From NCBI RefSeq assembly GCF_003367195.1, contig NZ_QRGO01000001.1, forward strand, positions 1,164,501 to 1,228,500: a stretch of DNA of 64,000 nucleotides, read 5' to 3'. Every line of letters starts with the position of its first letter. Positions within the stretch are counted from its first letter, which is position 1. Origin of the DNA: Undibacter mobilis (GTDB lineage: Bacteria; Pseudomonadota; Alphaproteobacteria; Rhizobiales; Xanthobacteraceae). Below, in pieces: positions 39,456-50,595 of the stretch. The position numbers and the translations under genes are program-made. The notes beneath the pieces were generated by a model. It was given only the letters and a program-made list of their open reading frames with translations, searched no databases and was not told where the DNA came from.

Positions 39456-40571
39456 TTAAGAAAGCGCGGCGCTCCACTCTTCCTGAACGCCCGCATCCTC
39501 ATCATCGCGCTTCAACGCCTTCAATTCCTCGCGTCCCTTCAACCGGCTCAGCGCCCACACCGCCGCGCCGCGCACCAGCGGCGAGGCATCGCCGAGCAGA
39601 CATTCGGCCTCGATCGCCAACGTTGCGTCGCCGGAATTGCCGATCGCATAGAGCACATTGCGCACGAAGCGGTCGCGGCCGGTGCGTTTGATTGAGGTCT
39701 TTGAGAACAGCACGCGGAATTGCGCGTCGTCGAGGCGGGCGAGGTCGGCAAGTTTCGGCGCGCGTAATGTCTCGCGCGCGGCAAGCTTGGCCTCGCGGCC
39801 GGCCTGCGCAAACTTGTTCCACGGGCACACGGCCAGACAATCGTCGCAGCCATAAATGCGGTTGCCCATCAGCGCGCGCAGGTCGCGCGGGATCGGGCCT
39901 TTGTGCTCGATGGTGAGATAGGACACGCAGCGCCGCGCATCGAGTCGATAAGGCTCGGGAAATGCCGCGGTCGGGCAGGCGTCGAGACAGGCGCGGCACG
40001 AGCCGCAACTGTCGTTCACGGCATCGTCGGCCGGCAATTCAAGCGTAGTGAAGATCGCGCCAAGAAACAGCCACGAGCCATAATCGCGCGACACCAGATT
40101 GGTGTGCTTGCCCTGCCAGCCGAGGCCGGCTTTGGCGGCGAGCGGTTTTTCCATTACCGCCGCGGTGTCGACGAACACTTTCACATCGCCGCCGGCATTC
40201 GCCACCAGCCAGCGCGCGATCTCTTTCAATCGCGCCTTGATCAGTTCGTGATAGTCGTCGCCTTTGGCATAGACCGAGATGCCGGCGCGGTCGCGCTGCT
40301 GCAAAATCCCGAGCGGGTTTTCGTCGGGGCCGTAGTTCATGCCCAGCATGATGACCGAGCGTACGTCCGGCCACAGCGCGAGCGGCGAGCCGCGGCGCTC
40401 GGCGGTTGTCTCCAGCCACACCATATCGCCATGAGCGCCGTCGGCGAGGAAGCGTTCGAGTCGCGCCTTGGCCTCAGGCACGGCATCGGGCCGCGTGATG
40501 CCGGCGATGTCGAAGCCGCGTTCTTTCGCGCGCGCGATCAGCGCGGCCTTGATCTCGGCAGGGCGTGTCAG
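39456..40571 (-). CDS. queG: Epoxyqueuosine reductase QueG (probable CUG start)
   Basis: About 371 residues. It reduces epoxyqueuosine to queuosine in tRNA using cobalamin and two 4Fe-4S clusters, whose Cys motifs are [16 protein letters not shown] and [14 protein letters not shown]; a HEAT-like C-terminus follows. The family N-terminus ([21 protein letters not shown]) begins right at the stop of the GST gene, but no ATG, GTG or TTG lies there or in the last 100 nt. CTG at 40571 overlaps the GST TGA (CTGA), the normal place for a coupled ATGA start. The frame upstream overlaps GST and lacks similarity. Confidence 0.9.
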   Translation of the reverse strand: MTRPAEIKAALIARAKERGFDIAGITRPDAVPEAKARLERFLADGAHGDMVWLETTAERRGSPLALWPDVRSVIMLGMNYGPDENPLGILQQRDRAGISVYAKGDDYHELIKARLKEIARWLVANAGGDVKVFVDTAAVMEKPLAAKAGLGWQGKHTNLVSRDYGSWLFLGAIFTTLELPADDAVNDSCGSCRACLDACPTAAFPEPYRLDARRCVSYLTIEHKGPIPRDLRALMGNRIYGCDDCLAVCPWNKFAQAGREAKLAARETLRAPKLADLARLDDAQFRVLFSKTSIKRTGRDRFVRNVLYAIGNSGDATLAIEAECLLGDASPLVRGAAVWALSRLKGREELKALKRDDEDAGVQEEWSAALS

Positions 40572-41260
40572 AAGTCCAGGTCGGCGTAATGCTTGGCCGG
40601 TGGAATTCCGGCCAGCGTCTCGTTCAGCAGCGGACGGAAGGACGGGCGCGATTTCACCCGCGCGTACCAGACCCTCGCTGCCTCGTCTTCGTTCCACGGT
40701 ACGTCGCCCAGATAATCGACGGATGACAGATGCGCCGCCGCCGCCAGATCGGCGAGGCTCAAGCGGTCGCCGGCCAGCCAATTCCGCGACCGCGCCAGCC
40801 AGCCGATATAGGCCAGATGATAGCGGATATTGTGCCGCGCGGCGCGCAAGCTCGCGGTGTCCGGCGGACCGCCGCCTTGCTCCAGCGTCATGTGGCGCTT
40901 GAAGACGCGTTCGGTCACCAGCGGACCGGACACCTCGGCATGGAATTTGTCGTTGAACCAGGATGCCAGCCGCCGGACCTCGACCCGTCCGCCGGATTCC
41001 ATGGGTAACAAACCGTTAACGCCCTCGTCCACGGGGCGCGTTTCCTCGATGAATTCGGCGATGATCGCGGCGCCTGGCACCGGCGGGATGCCATCGGCGA
41101 TCAGCACCGGAATCGTGCCGGCCGGATTGAGGATGAGGAACTCCTCGCGCCGCTCCCAGAACCGCTCCTCCACCAGGCGCGCGTCGATGTCATATTCGGC
41201 GAGGATCAGGCGGACAAAACGGGATAGCGGGCAGAGCGGTTGTTGCAGCAGGGTCAGCAT
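40568..41260 (-). CDS. Glutathione S-transferase family protein
   Basis: 230 residues from ATG 41260, where [25 protein letters not shown] starts the thioredoxin-like domain; [10 protein letters not shown] holds the cis-Pro and the helical C-terminal domain ends at residue 230. The C-x2-S motif (CPLS) suggests a Cys- or Ser-type GST. It lies immediately upstream of queG with overlapping codons, an association common in rhizobia; the substrate is unknown. Confidence 0.88.
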   Translation of the reverse strand: MLTLLQQPLCPLSRFVRLILAEYDIDARLVEERFWERREEFLILNPAGTIPVLIADGIPPVPGAAIIAEFIEETRPVDEGVNGLLPMESGGRVEVRRLASWFNDKFHAEVSGPLVTERVFKRHMTLEQGGGPPDTASLRAARHNIRYHLAYIGWLARSRNWLAGDRLSLADLAAAAHLSSVDYLGDVPWNEDEAARVWYARVKSRPSFRPLLNETLAGIPPAKHYADLDF

Positions 41261-41480
41261 GAAAGAGACCGGGGCGGGCAAATCGGGTGAGGCAGGGTCA
41301 GCGTGGCCCGACAAATCGGACCTCTGCTCTATATAACGAAACTCCTCCGCGCAAATTGGGCGTAAAGAATGGCGCCTGCCATCTTTTTCCAATTGCCATT
41401 GCGCCGGCTTCTAAGCCAAAAGCGCGGGCGTTCGTTCGCCGACCTCTCCCCGAACTGCCCATCCTTCGGAGTTATGCCTC

Positions 41481-42320
<840 letters not shown>

Positions 42321-42325
42321 AGGGT

Positions 42326-42364
42326 CGTCATTCCGGGTCCGCGCCTTTCAGGCGCGTTCCGGAA
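42326..42364. terminator. GTCATTCCGG-type palindrome after uppP
   Basis: TTCCGG/CCGGAA outer and CGCGCCT/AGGCGCG inner pairs form a long hairpin (42331-42364), preceded by CGTCA. Convergent uppP and the L-lactate-dehydrogenase-like gene. Same family as the palindromes at 14619 and 1813. Confidence 0.55.
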
Positions 42365-42372
42365 AGATCGGC

Positions 42373-43536
42373 TCAAACATTCCGCCGCTTGTCGCCGTAA
42401 TCATCGTACAGAATATCGCGGCTGATCTCGCCGATGTTCTTCACGCCGGTAAGCGACATGGCGACACGAAGTTCCTCACCCATCAGGCTCAGCGTCTTGG
42501 CGACGCCGGCTTCGCCCATCGCGGCGAGTCCGTAGAGATAGGCACGGCCGATCAGGCAGCCTTTGGCGCCGAGCGCCAGCGCCTTCAGCACGTCCTGGCC
42601 CGAACGAATGCCGCCATCCATCAACACCTCAAGGCGATCGCCGACGGCCTCGGCGATGCGCGGTAGCACCGTCACCGTGCCCGGCGTGCCATCGAGTTGC
42701 CGGCCGCCGTGGTTCGACACAACGATGCCGTCGGCGCCTTCACTCGCCGCGATCTTGGCGTCCTCGGGGTCGAGAATGCCCTTGATGACGAGCTTGCCGG
42801 GCCAGCGCTTGCGGATCCACACCAGATCCTTCCACGACAGCGAGCGGTCGAAATTGTCGCCGCCCCAGCGACCGGCGGCCCAGATGTTGCCTTTCTGGCC
42901 GAGATAGTAATCGACATTGCCGAACGACTTGCGCTTGCCCAGCAGGACGCCGGCAAGCCAGGCCGGTTTGGTCATCATGTCAAACGCGTTGCGCGGCGTA
43001 AGTCGCGGCGGCACGGTAAGACCGTTCTTGATGTCGCAATGGCGCTGTCCCCGCATCGGCAAATCGACGGTGACGAACAGCGCCGTGCAGCCCGCATCTC
43101 TGGCGCGCTCGATGACCTGCTCGTTGAAGCCGGGATCCTTGAAGACATAAAGCTGGAACCAGAACGGGCCCTTGATCGCCGAGCGGACGTCCTCGATCGA
43201 GCAGATCGACATGGTGGACAGCGTCATGCGGATGCCGGCGGCTTCGGCCGCGCGCGCGGCCAGCATCTCGCCATCACGATGCATCAACCCGGTGAGGCCG
43301 GTCGGGGCGATGGCGATCGGCATCGCCACATCCTCGCCCAGCATCTTGGTCGTGAGATCGCGCGTCTCGGCGTCGATCATCACGCGCTGGCGAAAGCGAA
43401 TGGCGTTGAGATCGTTGCGGTTGTTGGCGAGCGAGAGCTGGTCGTAGGAGCCGTGGTCGATATATTCGAAGATCGCCTTCGGCACCTTGCGCCTGGCAAG
43501 CTGGCGCAAGTCTTCAACGTTCGTAATGACCGGCAT
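42373..43536 (-). CDS. FMN-dependent alpha-hydroxy-acid dehydrogenase (LldD-like)
   Basis: A 387-residue TIM-barrel flavoenzyme, 387 being the usual length of L-lactate dehydrogenase LldD. IAPTGLTGLMHRDGE, FQLYVFKD and the active-site SNHGGRQLDGTPGT (catalytic His) are present, and VLMDGGIRSGQDVLKALALGA binds FMN phosphate. L-lactate is the probable substrate; glycolate or mandelate cannot be excluded. It is 69 bp downstream of the NDUFA9-like gene in the same direction. Confidence 0.9.
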   Translation of the reverse strand: MPVITNVEDLRQLARRKVPKAIFEYIDHGSYDQLSLANNRNDLNAIRFRQRVMIDAETRDLTTKMLGEDVAMPIAIAPTGLTGLMHRDGEMLAARAAEAAGIRMTLSTMSICSIEDVRSAIKGPFWFQLYVFKDPGFNEQVIERARDAGCTALFVTVDLPMRGQRHCDIKNGLTVPPRLTPRNAFDMMTKPAWLAGVLLGKRKSFGNVDYYLGQKGNIWAAGRWGGDNFDRSLSWKDLVWIRKRWPGKLVIKGILDPEDAKIAASEGADGIVVSNHGGRQLDGTPGTVTVLPRIAEAVGDRLEVLMDGGIRSGQDVLKALALGAKGCLIGRAYLYGLAAMGEAGVAKTLSLMGEELRVAMSLTGVKNIGEISRDILYDDYGDKRRNV

Positions 43537-43605
43537 TTCACTCCCCGTTTATCGTCGTCGCGGCCCCGCCGGCTCTGCGGCCGGCTTTTGAACGGGGCGC
43601 GTCGT

Positions 43606-44583
43606 TCAGGCTGTCGCGCGATTCTTGAACTGGCCGGTCTTGCGGAAGCGCCACAGATAAGACGGCACGATCGCCTCGATCGGCTCCGGCGTGATGCCGA
43701 TGCCGGGCAGCGTGCGCTTCTCCGCGATCGCGGCATCGGACACGACGTTGTCGGTACGCAGCATGTCGACCTGCCCCGGCGTCAGCGTCAGCGGCGACGG
43801 CGCGAACTGCAGGAGCTGCGCGTTGATCTTCGCCGCGAAGAACGGCAGCGGCACCAGCAGACGACGGCGCTCGATGGTGGCGAGGATGTACTGCATCAGT
43901 TCCTTGAAGGTCTTGACGTTCGGTCCGCCGAGTTCATAGGTCGCGCCCGCGGCGAGCCGGCCATCGACGGCATCGGCGATCGCGGTGGCAACGTCGCCGA
44001 CGAACACCGGCTGGAACCGCGTCTTGCCGCCGCCGATCAGCGGCAGCACCGGCGACATGCGCGCCAGCGCGGCAAAGCGGTTGAAGAAATCGTCCTCCGG
44101 CCCGAACAGGATCGACGGCCGCATGATGACGGCGTCGGGCTGTGCCGCGAGCACCAGGCGCTCCGCCGCACCCTTGGAGCGGGCATAGCCCACGGCTGAA
44201 TTTTCATCGGCGCCGATCGCCGAAACATGGATCATGCGCGCGCCATTGGCCGTGGCGGTGCGCGCCACCTGCTCGGCGCCCCGGGCGTGAACCGCATCGA
44301 AGCGCTGGCGGCTGCCTTCCTGCAGGATGCCGACCAGATTGATCAGCACCGACGCGTCGCGCGCGGCGGCCTCGATCGAGCCGGCGTCGCGAATATTGGC
44401 CTGGACGGCGTGGATCTGGCCGACCTTGCCGAGCGGCTGAAGATGGAAAGCGAGTTCGGGGCGGCGCACCGCAACCCGGATTCGGTAATCGCGCTTGGCC
44501 AGCGCCCGCACCAGATGCCGCCCGAGAAATCCCGAGCCGCCGTAAACCGTGACAAGGGTGTCGTTGTTGCTTCTGACGGTCAT
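43606..44583 (-). CDS. NDUFA9-like NAD(P)-binding protein
   Basis: A 325-residue atypical short-chain dehydrogenase. TVYGGSGFLGRHLVRALAKRDYRIRV is the Rossmann motif. The complex I NDUFA9 subfamily call rests on VSAIGADENSAVGYARSKGAAERLV and a basic tail. In alphaproteobacteria such proteins may be complex I accessory or quinone-related proteins; the function is not proven. Single gene with its start near the divergent tRNA-Leu promoter. Confidence 0.83.
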   Translation of the reverse strand: MTVRSNNDTLVTVYGGSGFLGRHLVRALAKRDYRIRVAVRRPELAFHLQPLGKVGQIHAVQANIRDAGSIEAAARDASVLINLVGILQEGSRQRFDAVHARGAEQVARTATANGARMIHVSAIGADENSAVGYARSKGAAERLVLAAQPDAVIMRPSILFGPEDDFFNRFAALARMSPVLPLIGGGKTRFQPVFVGDVATAIADAVDGRLAAGATYELGGPNVKTFKELMQYILATIERRRLLVPLPFFAAKINAQLLQFAPSPLTLTPGQVDMLRTDNVVSDAAIAEKRTLPGIGITPEPIEAIVPSYLWRFRKTGQFKNRATA

Positions 44584-44725
44584 GTCCGCGCTCGCGTCGG
44601 TATTAAGAGGAAATCGGCCTTGCTTTGAGCCTTTATAGGCTGGTTGGGGGCCGCTTCAAGCCTGGCTTGAGCGCGCCTTGGCAGAGGAGCTGCGCGAGCG
44701 CGGCAGGCGCCACCGAAACCCTCAA

Positions 44726-44754
44726 TTGACAAGCCGGATCATGGTCCTTACTAG
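44726..44754 (+). promoter_or_regulatory. Promoter of tRNA-Leu
   Basis: TTGACA (44726-44731), 17-nt spacer, TACTAG (44749-44754); the tRNA begins 13 nt further on. A perfect -35 with correct spacing; the -10 matches three of six. Confidence 0.6.
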
Positions 44755-44766
44755 ACCCCGGCCCCT

Positions 44767-44853
<87 letters not shown>

Positions 44854-44990
44854 CGCCGCAGCGTTTTTTGATCGTTCGGCGCCGGATTTGGCGCTTGAAA
44901 ATGCGGCCCTTTCGTCGTTTCTCCGGCGTAGGATAGCGATTCGGCGGGCGGCCCCTTGCGCGCGCCGCGCCTGAACAACCGGATTTGCGA

Positions 44991-45617
44991 ATGACCGTCC
45001 GACTGCATCGCGGCGACCTGCCCAACCTCGACGCCTACAAAGGTGCCGTGGCCATCGATACCGAGACGCTCGGGCTCGATGTCAACCGCGACCGGCTCTG
45101 CGTCGTGCAGTTGTCGCCCGGCGACGGCTCGGCCGACGTGGTGCAGATCGCGGCCGGACAGAAGAACGCACCGAACATTCAGAAGCTGCTCGCCGATCCG
45201 GCGATCCTCAAGATCTTCCACTATGGCCGCTTCGACGTCGGCGTGATGTTCAACGCCTTCGGCGTCATGGCGGAGCCGGTCTATTGCACCAAGATCGCGT
45301 CGCGGCTGGTGCGGACCTACACCGACCGGCACGGTTTGAAGGATCTGACGCGCGAACTGCTCGGCGTCGATCTGTCGAAGCAGCAGCAATCCTCCGACTG
45401 GGGTGCGTCGGAACTCTCCGATGCCCAGGTGACCTACGCGGCAAGCGACGTGCTGTATCTGCATGCGCTGCGCGACAAGCTCGACGTCATGCTGGCGCGT
45501 GAGGGACGCACCGCTCTGGCGCAGGCCTGCTTCGGCTTCCTGCCCGAGCGAGTGAAGCTCGATCTCGCCGGTTGGGAAGACGAAGATATCTTCTCGCATT
45601 CGGTCAAGCCGGGCTGA
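44991..45617 (+). CDS. rnd: Ribonuclease D-type 3'-5' exonuclease
   Basis: 208 residues from ATG 44991. DEDDy-family exonuclease: Exo I IDTETLGL (Asp23, Glu25), Exo II HYGRFDVGVM, Exo III YAASDVLYLHAL. The HRDC domains of the 375-residue E. coli RNase D are missing, the usual short form in alphaproteobacteria. Likely role in tRNA 3' processing. It follows tRNA-Leu by 137 bp and may be co-regulated with lptC downstream (138-bp gap). Confidence 0.92.
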   Translation: MTVRLHRGDLPNLDAYKGAVAIDTETLGLDVNRDRLCVVQLSPGDGSADVVQIAAGQKNAPNIQKLLADPAILKIFHYGRFDVGVMFNAFGVMAEPVYCTKIASRLVRTYTDRHGLKDLTRELLGVDLSKQQQSSDWGASELSDAQVTYAASDVLYLHALRDKLDVMLAREGRTALAQACFGFLPERVKLDLAGWEDEDIFSHSVKPG

Positions 45618-45755
45618 ACGCCGGCTTTTGAAGCATGGCGCGCCCGGATTTGCTTTTTTCCGCCGCGCAGGGGCCATATTCTCCCGGCAGCGTGCGGCGC
45701 GATCGGACAATATCCCTCTACGGGATGAAACAAGGAGCGCGGACGGCTTCCCAGC

Positions 45756-46469
45756 ATGAACCGGGTCATCGCAGCCAAAGTCGATAACGAGACGGCGCGT
45801 GCGCACTGGGTCATGAGCCGCGCGCAAAGCGATCGTGCGTTCCGTGCTGCGCGGGGTCACAGCCGGCTGGTGCGGCTGCTGCGCGTCACCATTCCGGTTG
45901 CGATCGTCGTCATGCTTGTCGGCGCGTTTCTTGTCTCTTATTTCAACCCGGCGCGCATGTTGAAGGCGCTGCCGGTCAATCTCGACAATCTGGTCGTGTC
46001 GGGCACCAAGGTCACGATGGAAAAGCCGCGGCTGTCCGGTTTCACCAAGGATCAGCGCGCCTATGAATTCGTTGCCGAGGCGGCGGCGCAGGATCTGACC
46101 AAGCCGGACTTCGTCGAGCTGCGCAACATCGACGCCAAGGTGCAGATGGAAGACAACACGACGATGAAGATGACGGCGGCCACCGGCCTTTACGACACCA
46201 AGAAGGAAACGCTCAAACTTGAGCAGCAGATCTTCTTGTCGTCGGACTCAGGCTACAAAGGCCGTCTGACCGAAGCTCTCGTCGATGTGCGCACCGGCAA
46301 TGTCGTGTCGGAGAAGCCGGTCGAGCTGGAAATGTTGCAGGGCATCCTCAACGCCAAGCGACTGGAAATCACCAATTCGGGTGACATCATCCGCTTCGAG
46401 AACGGCGTCAACCTGACCGTGATGCTCAACGGCCAGCCTTTGCCCAAAGAAAAGATCCCCGCGCGATGA
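45756..46469 (+). CDS. lptC: LPS export periplasmic protein LptC
   Basis: A 237-residue LptC: short basic N-terminus, one transmembrane anchor (about 43-65, VTIPVAIVVMLVGAFLVSYF) and a periplasmic beta-jellyroll ending in the LptA contact region. It links the inner-membrane LptBFG transporter to LptA. Its TGA stop overlaps the ATG of lptA (ATGA), so translation is coupled. Confidence 0.93.
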   Translation: MNRVIAAKVDNETARAHWVMSRAQSDRAFRAARGHSRLVRLLRVTIPVAIVVMLVGAFLVSYFNPARMLKALPVNLDNLVVSGTKVTMEKPRLSGFTKDQRAYEFVAEAAAQDLTKPDFVELRNIDAKVQMEDNTTMKMTAATGLYDTKKETLKLEQQIFLSSDSGYKGRLTEALVDVRTGNVVSEKPVELEMLQGILNAKRLEITNSGDIIRFENGVNLTVMLNGQPLPKEKIPAR

Positions 46470-47152
46470 TGTTGCTTCGCAGTTTCAGTATCGCTGTTGT
46501 CATGCTGCCTGTTCTGGCCTTTGCGGCCGGCACGGCGCATGCGCAGACGCAGGCGCAACAGAACAAGGGGCCGCCCAACGCGTTGCAGGGCTTCTCGCAG
46601 AATCGCGACGAGCCGGTGCATATCGAATCCGCCACGCTCGAAGTCCGTGACAAAGACAAGGTCGCGACCTTCTCGGGCGATGTGCGCGTAAAGCAGGGCG
46701 ACACCGCGATGCGCAGCCAGTCGCTGGTCGTGTTTTACGATCAGGAGGGCGGCGCTCAATCCGGCGGCAAACCTATGCAGGCCGCGACGGCCGGTCCCGG
46801 TGGCAATCAGAAGATCAAGCGGCTCGAAGCGCGTGGCGACGTTGTCGTTACGCAGAAGGAGCAAACCGCGACTGGCGAGACCGGAATCTTCGACATGAAG
46901 ACCAACACCGTGACGCTCACGGGCAATGTCATCATGACCCAGGGCAAGAACGTGCTGCGCGGCGACAGGCTGGTGGTCGATCTGACCAGCGGTGTCTCGC
47001 GTGTCGAATCCGGCAAGAACAGCCGCGGGCGGGTGCAGGGCCTGTTTCTGCCGAGCGGCGGCGAGGCCGCGCCTTCGCCGGCGGGCCCTCGTGAGGCGCC
47101 GCAAGCGCCCAAACCGTCCCAAGGACCGCTGCAGCTGCGGCCGCCTAATTGA
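46466..47152 (+). CDS. lptA: LPS transport periplasmic bridge protein LptA
   Basis: A 228-residue LptA/OstA domain protein. A signal peptide (to about AHAQT, residue 29) is followed by the beta-jellyroll PVHIESATLEVRDKDKVATFSGDVRVKQGDT...MRSQSLVVFY and a repeat of TVTLTGNVIMTQGKNVLRGDRLVVDL. It carries LPS across the periplasm. The C-terminal 40 residues are Pro/Gly-rich. It is followed after 169 bp by lptB. Confidence 0.93.
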   Translation: MMLLRSFSIAVVMLPVLAFAAGTAHAQTQAQQNKGPPNALQGFSQNRDEPVHIESATLEVRDKDKVATFSGDVRVKQGDTAMRSQSLVVFYDQEGGAQSGGKPMQAATAGPGGNQKIKRLEARGDVVVTQKEQTATGETGIFDMKTNTVTLTGNVIMTQGKNVLRGDRLVVDLTSGVSRVESGKNSRGRVQGLFLPSGGEAAPSPAGPREAPQAPKPSQGPLQLRPPN

Positions 47153-47321
47153 GCCGGCCGCATTTGCCCCCGCTTTCCGCAACCGGTAGACCGCCAGTCA
47201 TGAGTCCGGCAGGACGATCCGAGCCTTTCGAGGCCGGGAATCAGCTAGGATTCTGCCGACAGTCTTTGTTATCGGCCGCGGCTTCCTGCTCCGGCCTTGT
47301 CACGCACCGCGGGGTCACCGG

Positions 47322-48236
<915 letters not shown>

Positions 48237-48384
48237 CGGGCCGGCCGGCCTCGGCCGGGTACCGCCCAGAAAACGGGCAATACCGCACTGCGGAATCCCA
48301 GCTTCCCTGCCGGAGCAAACTGGTATAGCGTTCGCTGACGATTCAGAAGCAAGAATCGGACCAGTTTCCGCCGGGAAACCCTGA

Positions 48385-49956
48385 ATGGCGTTGTCGCAAC
48401 GACTCGAGTTTCGCCAGTCGCAAGCGCTGGTGATGACGCCGCAGCTGATGCAGGCCATCAAGCTGCTGCAGCTTTCGAGTCTCGATCTCCAGGCCTATGT
48501 CGACAACGAGCTCGAAAAGAACCCGCTGCTCGAACGTGGCAACGCTGAGGACGGCCCAGCCGAGGCGCCTGAGCATGGCGGCGACGCTGACAGCTTCAGC
48601 GACACCACAGGCGAGGGCGGGCGCGATGACGGCGCTCAGGAATCCGGACTAGAGGGCGCTCAGGACTGGATCGGAGCCGATCTGGAAACCAGCCGCTCCT
48701 CGATGGAACAAGGTCTCGGCACCGAACTCGAGAATGTGTTTCCCGACGATGGCGGCGAAAAGTCGGCGCCCGTGGAGGCGCCGCCGCCGGCTTATTCCGA
48801 ATGGTCCGGCTCGGGTGGCGGGGGCGCCGACGACAGCGACTACAATCTGGAAGCCTTCGTCTCGGCCGAGGTGACGCTCGGCGATCATCTGGCAGCGCAG
48901 ATGGCGCTGGCCATTGGCGACTATCGTCAGCGCATGATCGGCCAGTACCTGATCGATATGGTGGACGAGACCGGTTATCTCACCGGCGATCTGGAATCCG
49001 TGGCCGAGAAACTGGGCTGCTCGGTTGCCGAGGTTGAAGCGGTGCTGTCGGTGTTGCAAACGCTCGACCCGCCCGGCATTTGCGCCCGCAGTCTCACCGA
49101 ATGTCTGTCGCTGCAACTGAAAGAGCGCGACCGTTTCGATCCGGCGATGCAGAAGCTGGTCGAAAACCTTCCGCTGCTGGCCAAGCGTGACCTTGCGGCT
49201 TTGCGCCGGCTCTGCGGCGTCGACGACGAAGATCTCGCCGACATGATCGCCGAGATACGAAGCCTCAATCCCAAACCGGGCCTCGCCTTCGGTACAACGC
49301 TGGTACAGCCGATCGTGCCGGACGTCTTCGTGCGTGCGGCGTCCGATGGAACATGGCAGGTGGAACTCAATTCGGACACGCTGCCGAAAGTTCTCATCAG
49401 CCAGAAATATCACACGCAGGTGTCGAAGACCGCGCGCAATGACAAGGACAAGGCCTATCTTGCCGATTGTCTGCAGACCGCGACATGGCTGGTGCGCGCG
49501 CTCGATCAGCGCGCCAAGACGATCCTGAAAGTGTCGAGCGAGATCGTGCGGCAACAGGACGGCTTCTTCGTCAAGGGCGTGCAGCATCTGCGGCCGCTCA
49601 ATCTCAAGACCGTCGCCGATGCGATTGGCATGCATGAATCCACGGTGTCGCGCGTCACCGCCAACAAATACATGGCGACAAGCCGCGGCATTTTCGAACT
49701 GAAATATTTCTTCACGTCGTCGATTGCATCCGCCGATGGCGGCGAAGCGCATTCGGCAGAAGCGGTGCGTCATCGCATCCGCACATTGATTGACGCAGAG
49801 TGTCCCAGCGACGTTTTGTCTGATGACACGATTGTCGAGAAGTTGCGTGGCGCCGGCATTGACATCGCGCGTCGCACGGTTGCCAAGTACCGAGAAGCGA
49901 TGCGCATTCCGTCATCGGTGCAACGCCGCCGCGAGAAGCAGGCAGCCAATGCGTGA
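48385..49956 (+). CDS. rpoN: RNA polymerase sigma-54 factor
   Basis: A 523-residue sigma-54. N-terminal activator-interacting region I (MALSQRLEFRQSQALVMTPQLMQAIKLLQLS), acidic region II (about 50-150), core-binding region and HTH, then the C-terminal RpoN box ARRTVAKYRE (about 495-504) that reads the -24 element. It needs bEBP activators; typical targets are nitrogen, flagellar and C4-dicarboxylate genes. The gene order lptB-rpoN-hpf-ptsN is the classical conserved cluster. Confidence 0.98.
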   Translation: MALSQRLEFRQSQALVMTPQLMQAIKLLQLSSLDLQAYVDNELEKNPLLERGNAEDGPAEAPEHGGDADSFSDTTGEGGRDDGAQESGLEGAQDWIGADLETSRSSMEQGLGTELENVFPDDGGEKSAPVEAPPPAYSEWSGSGGGGADDSDYNLEAFVSAEVTLGDHLAAQMALAIGDYRQRMIGQYLIDMVDETGYLTGDLESVAEKLGCSVAEVEAVLSVLQTLDPPGICARSLTECLSLQLKERDRFDPAMQKLVENLPLLAKRDLAALRRLCGVDDEDLADMIAEIRSLNPKPGLAFGTTLVQPIVPDVFVRAASDGTWQVELNSDTLPKVLISQKYHTQVSKTARNDKDKAYLADCLQTATWLVRALDQRAKTILKVSSEIVRQQDGFFVKGVQHLRPLNLKTVADAIGMHESTVSRVTANKYMATSRGIFELKYFFTSSIASADGGEAHSAEAVRHRIRTLIDAECPSDVLSDDTIVEKLRGAGIDIARRTVAKYREAMRIPSSVQRRREKQAANA

Positions 49957-50091
49957 GATGCACCGTTTGTCGCGCGCCGTCGTGTCGCGGGTGACGCCGT
50001 CAAGTCCGCGCTGCTGCAAAAGGTTGTCCGTCAGGGCCATTGACCTGGGGAACGATTCCAAGATGATATGATTGAGGCTGCTGGGAGTTAC

Positions 50092-50115
50092 GACCGGCAC
50101 CGCCCGGCGCCGGTC
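50092..50115 (+). other. Hairpin in hpf leader
   Basis: GACCGGC/GCCGGTC, 7 bp with a 10-nt loop, between rpoN and hpf and 27 bp before the hpf start; AAGGAGG lies between. It could be an rpoN terminator or an mRNA-stabilising fold. Confidence 0.35.
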
Positions 50116-50142
50116 TGAGATAACGACAAGGAGGCCAAGCCT

Positions 50143-50454
50143 ATGCCTTTACGCGTCTCGGGAAAGAACATCAGCATCGGCTCGTCGCTGCAGCAGCGCA
50201 TCACCGACAGGGTCGAGGAAGCGACGGCCAAATATTTCCGCGGCGGCTATTCCGGGCACGCCACCGTCGGCCGCGACGGTTTCGGTTTCCGAACGGAATG
50301 CGTCTTGCATCTGGACTCCGGCGCCCTGCTCGAAGCGCAGGGCATTGCCGTCGATGCCTATGGAAGTGCCGATGAAGCTGCCACCAATATCGAGAAAAGA
50401 CTGCGCCGTTATAAGCGGCGCCGGAAGGACAATCAGGCCCGCCGCGGCGGATGA
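50143..50454 (+). CDS. hpf: Ribosome hibernation factor HPF, short form
   Basis: 103 residues, consisting of the S30AE N-terminal domain only (MPLRVSGKNISIGSSLQQRITDRVEEATAKYF...EKRLRRYKRRRKDN). HPF binds the 30S decoding centre of idle ribosomes. Rhizobial relatives usually have the long form (about 190 residues) with a C-terminal domain that dimerises 100S ribosomes; here TGA stops the frame right after RRGG, and no recognisable S30AE_C domain follows in any frame before ptsN. AAGGAGG is a strong ribosome site. Confidence 0.9.
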   Translation: MPLRVSGKNISIGSSLQQRITDRVEEATAKYFRGGYSGHATVGRDGFGFRTECVLHLDSGALLEAQGIAVDAYGSADEAATNIEKRLRRYKRRRKDNQARRGG

Positions 50455-50595
50455 CGTGTCATACAATTCGGTAATTTGCAGCGATTCCAATCGCTTGCGC
50501 CCCATTGACGACGCCCGATGTCGCTCTTATGGTCCGCGGCCTTCATCCCTCAAACAACGCGACCCATCGCTCGCCGCCATTTCCGTTATCCGGAC

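Noticed and set aside
50455..50595. Frameshifted remnant of an HPF C-terminal domain
   Set aside because: The alternative-frame translation does not resemble the S30AE_C domain, so I do not call a pseudogene.
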